Assembly (NCBI GenBank): GCA_944324165.1
Contig: CALUVG010000020.1
Location: 1 to 33,303 of the forward strand
Direction of reading: 5' to 3'
Length of the DNA stretch: 33,303 nucleotides
From: Candidatus Gastranaerophilales bacterium
GTDB lineage: Bacteria; Cyanobacteriota; Vampirovibrionia; Gastranaerophilales; Gastranaerophilaceae
Shown: in pieces, positions 23,924-29,972 of the stretch
How positions within the stretch are numbered: the stretch's first letter is position 1
How the letters are laid out: the number at the start of each line of letters is the position of its first letter
Notes under the pieces: generated by a model
The model's input: the letters and a program-made list of their open reading frames with translations, nothing else
Told to the model about the DNA's origin: nothing
Database searches by the model: none
Position numbers and translations under genes: made by a program

Positions 23924-25135
23924 TTAAGGACGAATTATAGATACTACAGATTTGTTATTAAAATACTTTTCAGCACAAACTTTTATCTGTTCCGGCGTAA
24001 CAGTTTTTATGGTTTCTTTGATTTTGTCATCAAAATTAAACCCAAGCCCTTGAATACCGTAGTGAGCATATAAACATGCCTGCTGATTATTCGTCTCTTG
24101 AGTAAATGCCCATTTCCCTTGAATATTATTTTTAGCGTTTTCAAGTTCTTCCTGAGTGACTATAATATTCTTAATCTTGTCAATTTCTTCTTTGAATCCG
24201 TCCAGTGATACCTGAATATTTTTAGGCTCAGTCGCAATGTAAATAGAGAAATTCGCGCCTAATTTAAAGGTTTCATATGAACTTCTAACAACATAAGCCA
24301 ACCCCTTTTTATCCCGCAGTTCTAAAAACAGGCGGGAAGAAAGTCCTGATGCTCCTAAAATGATATTAAGCAATGCCAGAGCCGGATACTCTTCACTGTC
24401 AAATGTAGGTACCAGCCAGCCCTTCACTATATGTGCCTGATTTAAGTCTGACTTTATAATCTCTACATTCTTTTCTTCATGTAATTCAGGCTTTTGCAAG
24501 TCCGGTAATTTATCATTTGAATCAGGTAAATCACCTAAAAATTTATTCAATTGCGGGTAAACTGTATCAAATTCCAAATCTCCCACAAAACTTAAAACTT
24601 TTTTGCTGTTATTTAATATTTTGTCATAAGCAGCAATAACATCATCTTTTTTAATATATTGTATATTTTCTAAAATCCTTGTGTAAGTATAGCCGTATTT
24701 ATGACCGTCAAAAAGATTTTTATAATAATTTTCAAGTGCCTTAGCTCGCGGAGAATCCAATTCCGCAATGATTTCGCCTTCCATTTTAACAAGTTCACGA
24801 TCAAAATCGTCAAAAGTGGTATTTTTAACAACATCTGTCAAAAGTTCCAGTGCTTTTGAAAAATCTTCATTCAAACAAACAAATTTAAAACGCAGATAAT
24901 CTTGTTTTAATTCACAAAGAAATTCTATGGCATACTTATCTAATTCTTCAGACAATTGTTCTGCAGTTCTGTTTTTAGTACCCTGCATAAATAATCTTGT
25001 CATTACAGAATACACACCCGGATACTTTTCAATCTCATTTAGTGAAAAATTCAGGCATAATGCAACTCGCGGTGTATCAGGATTCCTTTTATAACAAAAA
25101 TCAATATTATTATTTAGTCTATCTTCTCTTTTCAT
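23924..25135 (-). CDS. M16 (insulinase/pitrilysin) family protein lacking the zinc motif
   Basis: 403 aa. The M16 fold is supported by the N-terminal half with GVYSVMTRLFMQGTKNRTAEQLSEELD and the C-terminal half with GASGLSSRLFLELRDKKGLAYVVRSSYETF. In active members the first segment carries HxxEH; here the aligned residues are S43-V-M-T46-R47, so zinc binding and catalysis are not expected. Such homologues usually pair with an active subunit, as in mitochondrial-type processing peptidases; none is in the window. No signal peptide. The frame extends to a GTG at 25159, but ATG 25135 is chosen because TGCTATAAT ends 6 nt before it. Confidence 0.9.
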   Translation of the reverse strand: MKREDRLNNNIDFCYKRNPDTPRVALCLNFSLNEIEKYPGVYSVMTRLFMQGTKNRTAEQLSEELDKYAIEFLCELKQDYLRFKFVCLNEDFSKALELLTDVVKNTTFDDFDRELVKMEGEIIAELDSPRAKALENYYKNLFDGHKYGYTYTRILENIQYIKKDDVIAAYDKILNNSKKVLSFVGDLEFDTVYPQLNKFLGDLPDSNDKLPDLQKPELHEEKNVEIIKSDLNQAHIVKGWLVPTFDSEEYPALALLNIILGASGLSSRLFLELRDKKGLAYVVRSSYETFKLGANFSIYIATEPKNIQVSLDGFKEEIDKIKNIIVTQEELENAKNNIQGKWAFTQETNNQQACLYAHYGIQGLGFNFDDKIKETIKTVTPEQIKVCAEKYFNNKSVVSIIRP

Positions 25136-25141
25136 AAAAGT

Positions 25142-25150
25142 ATTATAGCA
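25142..25150 (-). promoter_or_regulatory. Extended -10 of a leaderless M16 gene
   Basis: TGCTATAAT on the minus strand, then ACTTTT and ATG 25135. A clear -35 is not seen, as is common with extended -10 promoters. Confidence 0.6.
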
Positions 25151-25248
25151 TAAAAACACTTAAAGATAAATAACTTGTAATAAATAACTGTTTAATACAA
25201 AAAATAACATGCAGGTTTATAATTATTACAAAACAGGAAAGGTTATTT

Positions 25249-25554
25249 ATGAACAGATTTCTTATGATTATTTCAATATTAATAGTGAGTGTACTTGCAT
25301 ATACAGATGCAAGAGAAAGGCTAAAGGAGCTTGATGAAGTTGCAGCAAATACACCTGCACAAGTTGAAATGAAACCTGTTTTCAATAATAATGCGCCTGA
25401 GCAAAAATTTGAGAGGGCAGATGTATCAGAACCAAAAAACATGCAGCCTGCCGCTGCAGGAACAAGCAGTAATAGCATTAATAAAAACTATCAACAATCT
25501 AAACCGGATATCAAAAAGTTTCAAGAAAAGCGAAACGACGATATTTTTAAATAA
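25249..25554 (+). CDS. Small exported or membrane-anchored protein
   Basis: 101 aa from ATG 25249, with AGGAAAGG 7-8 nt upstream. Residues 4-17 are hydrophobic (FLMIISILIVSVLA), a signal peptide or single anchor. The rest is hydrophilic, low in complexity and probably disordered (NNNAPEQKF, AAAGTSSNSINKNY, a Lys/Asp-rich end). No family recognised. Divergent from the M16 gene and converging on the next secreted protein gene. Confidence 0.65.
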   Translation: MNRFLMIISILIVSVLAYTDARERLKELDEVAANTPAQVEMKPVFNNNAPEQKFERADVSEPKNMQPAAAGTSSNSINKNYQQSKPDIKKFQEKRNDDIFK

Positions 25555-25571
25555 ATCTATTATAAGTATTA

Positions 25572-26384
25572 TTAATAATCAAGCAGCATTTCGCCATAAT
25601 CCATAGTTTCAGACTCTTTTTCTTTAGGCTTGCTTATTTCAGGAATACTGCTATTATATCGTAATGTTCCGCCGTTTTCTTCTATTTTAACCGGTTTAGT
25701 CTCTATCGGGCTTACTACTTTAGGGAAAAATCGCAAAACAATATTCTGTGCTGCATCAGCTGCCGCTATGTGTTTTGAATAACTTTTCAACTTTTCAAAC
25801 TCTGTACGAGCCTGCGCATAATTGTTTGCGATAAAAAATCCTTCGTTATTACTGAGTTTTTTTACATAAGTATTTTGCCACATAGGTAAATCATTAACAG
25901 TATCCAGCAAAACAACATTAGTATTTAAATAAAAATCATGTGACAGCCTGAAGTATGATGTTATATCCAGCACATCCCAAATACTGCGTTTTAAGCTGTT
26001 ATCACTGCTTGTAGTATAAGTTCTGATTAATAAAACAGACTTTGCATTAAACTCTTTTGCTGCATCTTTGAATGTTTTATAATCTATGTATTTAGAAGTA
26101 TGAAATTTCCTTAATGCGCTGTCAATTGATGCCTTTAATTGAGTATTTTGTGTTAGCTTTGCCCTAACAGCATACAAATCCGGCGATATAATTTTTCCGT
26201 TTGTATTATTGAAATAAGTAATAACATCATTTGCAATAACTTCTGACGGTTCTAAAAATCCGAAATAGTTTTCATGCTGGTTGTATAAATCCGCAGGCAG
26301 TGTCAAAACATTAAATGTAACAGCATTTGCCTGCAATTGTATCAGGCATAAGCAAGTAATAAAAAATCTAACTAATATCCTCAT
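25572..26384 (-). CDS. Exported protein of unknown function
   Basis: 270 aa from ATG 26384. A signal peptide at residues 1-22 (ILVRFFITCLCLIQLQANA) implies periplasm or cell surface. The mature part looks like an alpha/beta domain (SVLLIRTYTT, NTNVVLLDTVNDLPMWQNTYVKKL near 120-190) that recalls penicillin-binding or TolB-like accessory domains only vaguely, followed by a Pro/Glu-rich tail. An upstream ATG (26402) exists, but the start chosen has TGCTATAAT exactly 6 nt before it and gives the better signal peptide. No family firmly recognised. Confidence 0.75.
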   Translation of the reverse strand: MRILVRFFITCLCLIQLQANAVTFNVLTLPADLYNQHENYFGFLEPSEVIANDVITYFNNTNGKIISPDLYAVRAKLTQNTQLKASIDSALRKFHTSKYIDYKTFKDAAKEFNAKSVLLIRTYTTSSDNSLKRSIWDVLDITSYFRLSHDFYLNTNVVLLDTVNDLPMWQNTYVKKLSNNEGFFIANNYAQARTEFEKLKSYSKHIAAADAAQNIVLRFFPKVVSPIETKPVKIEENGGTLRYNSSIPEISKPKEKESETMDYGEMLLDY

Positions 26385-26390
26385 GCTTTT

Positions 26391-26399
26391 ATTATAGCA
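26391..26399 (-). promoter_or_regulatory. Extended -10 of a leaderless gene
   Basis: TGCTATAAT on the minus strand followed by AAAAGC and ATG 26384; same nine bases as the M16 promoter. Confidence 0.6.
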
Positions 26400-26473
26400 C
26401 ATATATCATACATTTAAATGATTATAAAAGAAAAAAGATACTATAAAATTTTTTTAGAAGAAGGAGACTGAAA

Positions 26474-26857
26474 ATGGAATATGAAAAGTTAATGGAAAAA
26501 GCAATAGAAATTTCAAAAAATGCTTATGTTCCATATTCAAAATTTCCTGTAGGAGCCTGTATATTATCAGAACACGGAAAAATTTATACAGGCTGTAATT
26601 TCGAAAATTCCAGTTTTGGTCTTACTATATGTGCAGAAAGAAATACCGTAGGCACAATGATTGCTGATGGCGAAAGAAAAATTAAAGCAATAGCAATATA
26701 TTCGCCAAATATGGATAACTGTACTCCTTGCGGGGCATGCCGTCAGGTAATCCACGATTTTCAGGTTGAAGAAGGTACTGATGTCATAACCAGAATTGGC
26801 GAAAATTTGAAAATATATAAACTCAATGAACTTTTACCCGAAGGTTTCATGCTATAA
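26474..26857 (+). CDS. cdd: Cytidine deaminase
   Basis: 127 aa, homotetrameric-type length. It deaminates (deoxy)cytidine to (deoxy)uridine in pyrimidine salvage. Zinc site visible: Cys53-Ala-Glu55 (ICAERN) and Cys86/Cys89 in TPCGACRQ; the substrate motif YVPYSKFPVGA at 18-28 and NFENSSFG at 42-49 are intact. AAGGAG lies 7 nt before ATG 26474. The next gene starts on the base after its stop codon, so they form an operon. Confidence 0.97.
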   Translation: MEYEKLMEKAIEISKNAYVPYSKFPVGACILSEHGKIYTGCNFENSSFGLTICAERNTVGTMIADGERKIKAIAIYSPNMDNCTPCGACRQVIHDFQVEEGTDVITRIGENLKIYKLNELLPEGFML

Positions 26858-27076
26858 ATGTATATTATTGAATTAATTGTCAAAAAATTTTTAAAACGTG
26901 AAAAAGACAGCGGTTACAATCCGCTTGAAGAAGAAACGGATGATGAGATTGAATATGAAAACTGCGAACATATATTCATGCCAATAGACAGTTCCGGTGA
27001 AACACTAGCCTGCACAAAATGCGGTATAGTCGTTAACAAAAAAGATATGAAACGCCGCAATATCTTCCGTCCTTAG
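26858..27076 (+). CDS. Small zinc-ribbon-like protein
   Basis: 72 aa starting immediately after the cdd stop. The N-terminus is a short amphipathic helix with basic residues (YIIELIVKKFLKREK), followed by an acidic stretch and then Cys36-x-His38 ... Cys52-x2-Cys55, a plausible zinc ribbon. It ends with a basic tail (KDMKRRNIFRP). Translation is probably coupled to cdd. No family recognised; a link to nucleoside metabolism is only by position. Confidence 0.7.
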   Translation: MYIIELIVKKFLKREKDSGYNPLEEETDDEIEYENCEHIFMPIDSSGETLACTKCGIVVNKKDMKRRNIFRP

Positions 27077-27085
27077 GAGCCAATA

Positions 27086-28156
27086 TTATCCGTTAATATT
27101 AACTTTGTAAGATGTTTTTTGCCTATTGTCATGAGTATCATGTTTATGCTCGCCGTTACGATATCCAATGCCGGCTCTATAACCCGAAATAAAATACATT
27201 AAAGGAAGGGCAGGCTCTATCCATTTAAATCCGGACAGTATGCCTGCCGTAGCAATATCGTCAGTGTGCAATGCAATATCCAATGTTTCAGGTTTCCTTT
27301 CGGAGTATAGATTTTTATTGGATTTCTGATGGAATAGCGGATTAATAAGTTTTTTACTCATGTAATTAGCAATATAACTGCCGCCGACAATACCGGTTGC
27401 AGTAATACCTCCAAGTATTGTAACCAATTTTTGTGCAGGTGTAAGCGGTTTTATTATTTTATATTTCTGAAGTTTTTCAGCCCCGAACATTGCAAGTGCA
27501 GCCCCGACATTACATAAACAAATATTAGCGAAATATTGATAAAATCCCTCTTTTATTTTGTTTGCCGTCTTGTTTCTGGAAGAAGTTCCGGTTATTTTAT
27601 CCGCCGCAATACCTCCGATTACTCCGCCTATTACAGGAACAGCACCGAGTGCGGAAAGTCTTTTTATCTCTGCAAATGTGTGTACATCTTCTTTTACATC
27701 AGGCAAAATTACCCCGAACAAGTCCTTACGGGCTTGATTATGGGGTAATTTCGCTGACAGTAAAGCAATATCCTTCAGAGAAAGGTGAGTGGTTTTGGGT
27801 TTGGTCAATACAGATAGAAGGCTATTGTCTTGTATAGTTTCTTGTTTTAAATATTTATCAACAGCTTTACTCTGACGCGCCAGAATATCAGAAAGCGGTT
27901 CAGTTTCCATCAAGCCGTTAAATATTTTTCTGCCGTTTATTCTTAATCCTCTTGTTCCCAACAATGTAGCGGCAATAGTTGTGCCTATAATAATTGTATT
28001 TTTAAATCCGCGTTTTTTATCATGTTTTTTGTGTTTAACCGTATCATAAATTCCATATCCTACACCTGTACCAACCAGAAGAGCCGGCATGCTTTTGTGA
28101 AGTTTATTCAATATAACGGGTTGATCCACGAATTTTGCTATTGTTTGTATTTTCAT
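27086..28156 (-). CDS. Membrane protein of unknown function, under DtxR-type operators
   Basis: 356 aa. No family recognised. Five to six hydrophobic, Gly/Ala-rich segments are visible at about 23-38, 52-68, 168-186, 207-224, 243-263 and 305-330; several carry small-residue zipper patterns (GAVPVIGGVIGGIAADK, GGITATGIVGGSYIA). Charged, basic loops lie between (KHKKHDKKRG at 41-50). The C-terminal tail holds EHKHDTHD (336-343), a possible metal site. There is no good Shine-Dalgarno before ATG 28156. Its promoter overlaps two copies of a 16-bp palindrome and lies just after the gene of a DtxR/MntR-type repressor, so metal-controlled expression is likely; transport, storage or membrane remodelling cannot be told apart. 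Confidence 0.8.
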   Translation of the reverse strand: MKIQTIAKFVDQPVILNKLHKSMPALLVGTGVGYGIYDTVKHKKHDKKRGFKNTIIIGTTIAATLLGTRGLRINGRKIFNGLMETEPLSDILARQSKAVDKYLKQETIQDNSLLSVLTKPKTTHLSLKDIALLSAKLPHNQARKDLFGVILPDVKEDVHTFAEIKRLSALGAVPVIGGVIGGIAADKITGTSSRNKTANKIKEGFYQYFANICLCNVGAALAMFGAEKLQKYKIIKPLTPAQKLVTILGGITATGIVGGSYIANYMSKKLINPLFHQKSNKNLYSERKPETLDIALHTDDIATAGILSGFKWIEPALPLMYFISGYRAGIGYRNGEHKHDTHDNRQKTSYKVNING

Positions 28157-28172
28157 ATCAGACTCATGAACA

Positions 28173-28188
28173 GTTAGGTTAATCTAAC
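28173..28188. promoter_or_regulatory. Putative DtxR/MntR-type operator O2
   Basis: GTTAGGTTAATCTAAC, a 16-bp palindrome GTTAG-N6-CTAAC with one mismatched pair. It resembles the DtxR/IdeR box core (TTAGGTTAG/CTAA). It lies in the predicted leader of the membrane protein gene, 21 bp (two helical turns) from O1. Confidence 0.7.
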
Positions 28189-28193
28189 AATTT

Positions 28194-28209
28194 GTTAGGC
28201 ATGTCTAAC
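28194..28209. promoter_or_regulatory. Putative DtxR/MntR-type operator O1
   Basis: GTTAGGCATGTCTAAC, same GTTAG-N6-CTAAC pattern with one mismatched pair. It covers the end of the -10 box and the predicted start site, a position suited to repression. Confidence 0.75.
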
Positions 28210-28236
28210 TTTAATTTAAAAAAAATGTTTTGTCAA
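28208..28236 (-). promoter_or_regulatory. Promoter of the 356-aa membrane protein gene
   Basis: On the minus strand: perfect TTGACA at 28236-28231, 17-bp spacer, TAAAGT at 28213-28208. It lies in the gap after the repressor gene and overlaps operator O1. Confidence 0.65.
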
Positions 28237-28241
28237 GTCGG

Positions 28242-28670
28242 CTATGATAAAAATTTTCTTAATTCATCACTGAATTTTTCATTTTTATCAGAATATTCTT
28301 TAAGAAATGAATATAACTGTAGAAATCTTTTATATAATTTATCCGAAATAATATGTTCCATTTTACATGCATTTTCAGATGCTTCCTCTTCCGTAAGTAA
28401 TAAAATATCTTTAAAGAAAGCCGTCATAGACTTATGTTTTTCAAGAATTGCATGCGCCAGTTTTTCGCCCTCAGAAGTCAATGTAATAGTAGAGTATGGA
28501 GCATAATTTATCAATTTTTTTTGAGAAAGCTGTATAAGTGCAGAAGTTACAGATGCTTTTTTTACATTCAAAGCAGCGGAAATATCGGTAACTTTGGCAT
28601 GTCCGCTTTTCAAGACCTGATTGTAAATTTCTTCCAGATAATCTTCCTGGCTGTAGGATAAGTTTTTCAT
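28242..28670 (-). CDS. DtxR/MntR family metal-dependent transcriptional repressor
   Basis: 142 aa, the short form without an SH3-like domain. Winged helix-turn-helix at residues 5-65 (YLEEIYNQVL ... VTDISAALNVKKASVTSALIQL), then the metal-binding/dimer domain. Ligands can be read at DtxR-like positions: Asp10, Glu13, His79, Cys102, Glu105, His106 (ACKMEHIIS). Asp10 is MntR-like, while Cys102 is the residue typical of iron-dependent DtxR/IdeR, so the metal is uncertain, with iron slightly favoured. ATG 28670 has no Shine-Dalgarno; TGATATAAT ends 6 nt before it. Two matching palindromes follow the gene in front of the next one. Confidence 0.93.
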   Translation of the reverse strand: MKNLSYSQEDYLEEIYNQVLKSGHAKVTDISAALNVKKASVTSALIQLSQKKLINYAPYSTITLTSEGEKLAHAILEKHKSMTAFFKDILLLTEEEASENACKMEHIISDKLYKRFLQLYSFLKEYSDKNEKFSDELRKFLS

Positions 28671-28676
28671 AAGAAT

Positions 28677-28685
28677 ATTATATCA
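28677..28685 (-). promoter_or_regulatory. Extended -10 of the leaderless repressor gene
   Basis: TGATATAAT on the minus strand, then ATTCTT and ATG 28670. No GTTAG-N6-CTAAC box is present here, so simple autorepression is not suggested. Confidence 0.6.
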
Positions 28686-28719
28686 TAAAAAGTAAATAGA
28701 TTTTTTAATAAAAACGAAT

Positions 28720-28742
28720 AAAAAAAGGGAGCAAATGCTCCC
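28720..28742 (-). terminator. Orphan minus-strand terminator
   Basis: Read on the minus strand: GGGAGC, loop ATTT, GCTCCC, then seven T. No convincing minus-strand gene lies upstream of it, so it may end a small RNA or an antisense transcript. Confidence 0.75.
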
Positions 28743-29002
28743 GTTGGAATTAAGAATAGCTGGAAGTATGAAAAAGATTTAATTATATTTAACGGAATTA
28801 GTGTGTTTTTTACAATTACTCTTTCGGGTAATAAAAAAAATCCTGTTGGATAATTATTTTTTTGCAATATTACCCATGCCGGCAGACTTTTTCATACAAT
28901 AAAAATTTTAAAGCACCGTAATAAGTGTATTTTTACCACTTTATGACAAAATATTGATGAAATAAGTATTTCAGACGTCTTAACAAAAGTTTACAAGAGG
29001 GG
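28743..29002. other. Gene-free stretch between the repressor and the 91-aa gene
   Basis: No convincing protein gene. It is AT-rich with short A and T runs. A minus-strand frame at 28667-28867 would read through the terminator into the repressor promoter and has no ribosome binding site. A 13-codon minus frame (28854-28895, MKKSAGMGNIAKK) has no ribosome binding site. The minus-strand terminator at 28720-28742 suggests a short non-coding transcript from here, but I could not fix a promoter. Confidence 0.5.
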
Positions 29003-29031
29003 TTGACAAATTAAAATTTATATTTTATAGT
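29003..29031 (+). promoter_or_regulatory. Strong sigma-70 promoter of the 91-aa gene
   Basis: TTGACA at 29003-29008, 17-bp spacer, TATAGT at 29026-29031. The expected start near 29038 gives a leader of about 55 nt. Confidence 0.8.
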
Positions 29032-29033
29032 AA

Positions 29034-29064
29034 AAGTGTTAAATGAAGTGTTAATTAAACACTT
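29034..29064 (+). repeat. Repeats and hairpin in the leader of the 91-aa gene
   Basis: AAGTGTTAA occurs twice (29034 and 29046), and the second pairs with AACACTT (29058-29064) to form a 7-bp stem with loop AATTA. It could be an operator near the start site or an mRNA-stabilising 5' stem. Confidence 0.5.
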
Positions 29065-29092
29065 AATAAAAATCCTCGAAAGGAGGGCAAAC

Positions 29093-29368
29093 ATGATAAC
29101 AATAAATCCAATAAAATTTAATACTGTTAAACCGGTTTCATTCGGTAATACTAACAATAATAATACTGCTGCTCAGGCAATACTTGCATTGCAAAATGAC
29201 AGCGCGAAAGTAAACTTTGAAAAAGACCTTCAAAGAACTTACAAAGCTGATGCTGTACAATCCAACCCTGTAACAGCTTTAGCTTATAAATTCGGTAAGA
29301 CTTTAGATATACTAAGAGGCGCTAACAAAAGCGTTCAACCCCAAAAACACATCTCTTTCACTGCATAA
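29093..29368 (+). CDS. Small protein with N-terminal NPI...FGN tag, unknown function
   Basis: 91 aa from ATG 29093, with AAAGGAGG 6-7 nt upstream; an earlier in-frame GTG (29036) coincides with the transcription start and is rejected. The N-terminus ITINPIKFNTVKPVSFGNTN resembles that of the 439-aa protein at 13635 (SPI ... KSIAFSGG). The middle is helical and polar, with VTALAYKFGKTLDILRGAN near 62-80, and the end is ISFTA. No signal peptide or membrane segment. Strong promoter and strong ribosome binding site suggest an abundant protein. It is followed by a terminator. Confidence 0.8.
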   Translation: MITINPIKFNTVKPVSFGNTNNNNTAAQAILALQNDSAKVNFEKDLQRTYKADAVQSNPVTALAYKFGKTLDILRGANKSVQPQKHISFTA

Positions 29369-29488
29369 GAGATATTAATTAAAACACAAATAATTCAAAC
29401 TCCTAAATATTATTCATTATACATTTACCCCTAATTAATTTAGACCTTCATATACCCCGATTATATAAGTTACTTTTTTACTAATTGG

Positions 29489-29525
29489 AATTATCCTTTC
29501 TTTAACAGGAAAGGATAATTTTTTT
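29489..29525 (+). terminator. Terminator hairpin directly before the rhodanese start
   Basis: Perfect 12-bp stem AATTATCCTTTC / GAAAGGATAATT, 8-base loop, then T tract running into ATG 29526. It ends the 91-aa transcript. GATAAT in its right arm lies 6 nt before the ATG and may serve as the -10 of a leaderless rhodanese mRNA. Confidence 0.85.
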
Positions 29526-29909
29526 ATGAGTTTAAAAATTAAGGAAATGCGTTTAAATACACAGGATGCACAGGATTTTTTTGTCAAATGTCTTGCCTAC
29601 ACTCTGGGACCGGTAGAATTACAAAAAATGGTGGAAAATGAGGCAGTTAGAATTGTAGATGTTCGCAGAAGTGAAGATTACGAACTGGGACATATCAAAA
29701 ATGCCATGTCCATACCCAAAGACGAACTGGCAGATAAATTAGAACTACTGTCAAAAGAAGATATTTCCATTGTATATTGTTATAACCAGCAATGTCATTT
29801 AGGGGCGCAGGCATGCCTGATATTAGCGGAATACGGATATCCATGCATGCTGCTTGAAGGCGGATTCAAAACTTGGGTGGAAGATTTTCAGTTTGAAGTG
29901 GTCAAATAA
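29526..29909 (+). CDS. Rhodanese-like protein
   Basis: 127 aa. Single rhodanese domain from about residue 27: PVELQKMVENEAVRIVDVRRSEDYELGHIKNAMSIP, then the active-site segment IVYCYNQQCHLGAQACLIL, and EGGFKTWVE near the end. The candidate sulfur-carrying Cys lies in the CYNQQC loop (first or second Cys; the canonical position fits Cys of VYCYN). The 26-residue N-terminus is not part of the domain. No Shine-Dalgarno for ATG 29526; the next Met (29547) has AAGGAA too close to use. Sulfurtransferase activity is the family role; the acceptor is unknown. Confidence 0.9.
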   Translation: MSLKIKEMRLNTQDAQDFFVKCLAYTLGPVELQKMVENEAVRIVDVRRSEDYELGHIKNAMSIPKDELADKLELLSKEDISIVYCYNQQCHLGAQACLILAEYGYPCMLLEGGFKTWVEDFQFEVVK

Positions 29910-29944
29910 CAAAAAAGTAAATCTGGTTGTCATAATTTTTTAAA

Positions 29945-29972
29945 GGGAAGTCATCAGGCTTCCCCTTTTTTT
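29945..29972 (+). terminator. Terminator after the rhodanese gene
   Basis: 6-bp stem GGGAAG / CTTCCC with an 8-base loop, followed by CTTTTTTT. It overlaps the last bases of the converging aminopeptidase gene. Confidence 0.75.

Noticed and set aside
27081-27105. AATATTA / TAATATT hairpin between the zinc-ribbon gene and the membrane protein gene
   Set aside because: AT-only stem without a T tract and partly inside the converging gene; too weak to call a terminator.
27536-27837. Plus-strand frames opposite the 356-aa membrane protein
   Set aside because: Overlap two frames of each other, no ribosome binding site and no recognisable motif.
28667-28867. 66-aa minus-strand frame upstream of the repressor
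   Set aside because: It crosses the strong minus-strand terminator and the repressor promoter; no ribosome binding site.
28974-28981. AGACGTCT palindrome
   Set aside because: Eight bases only, with no repeated partner; expected by chance in a window of this size.
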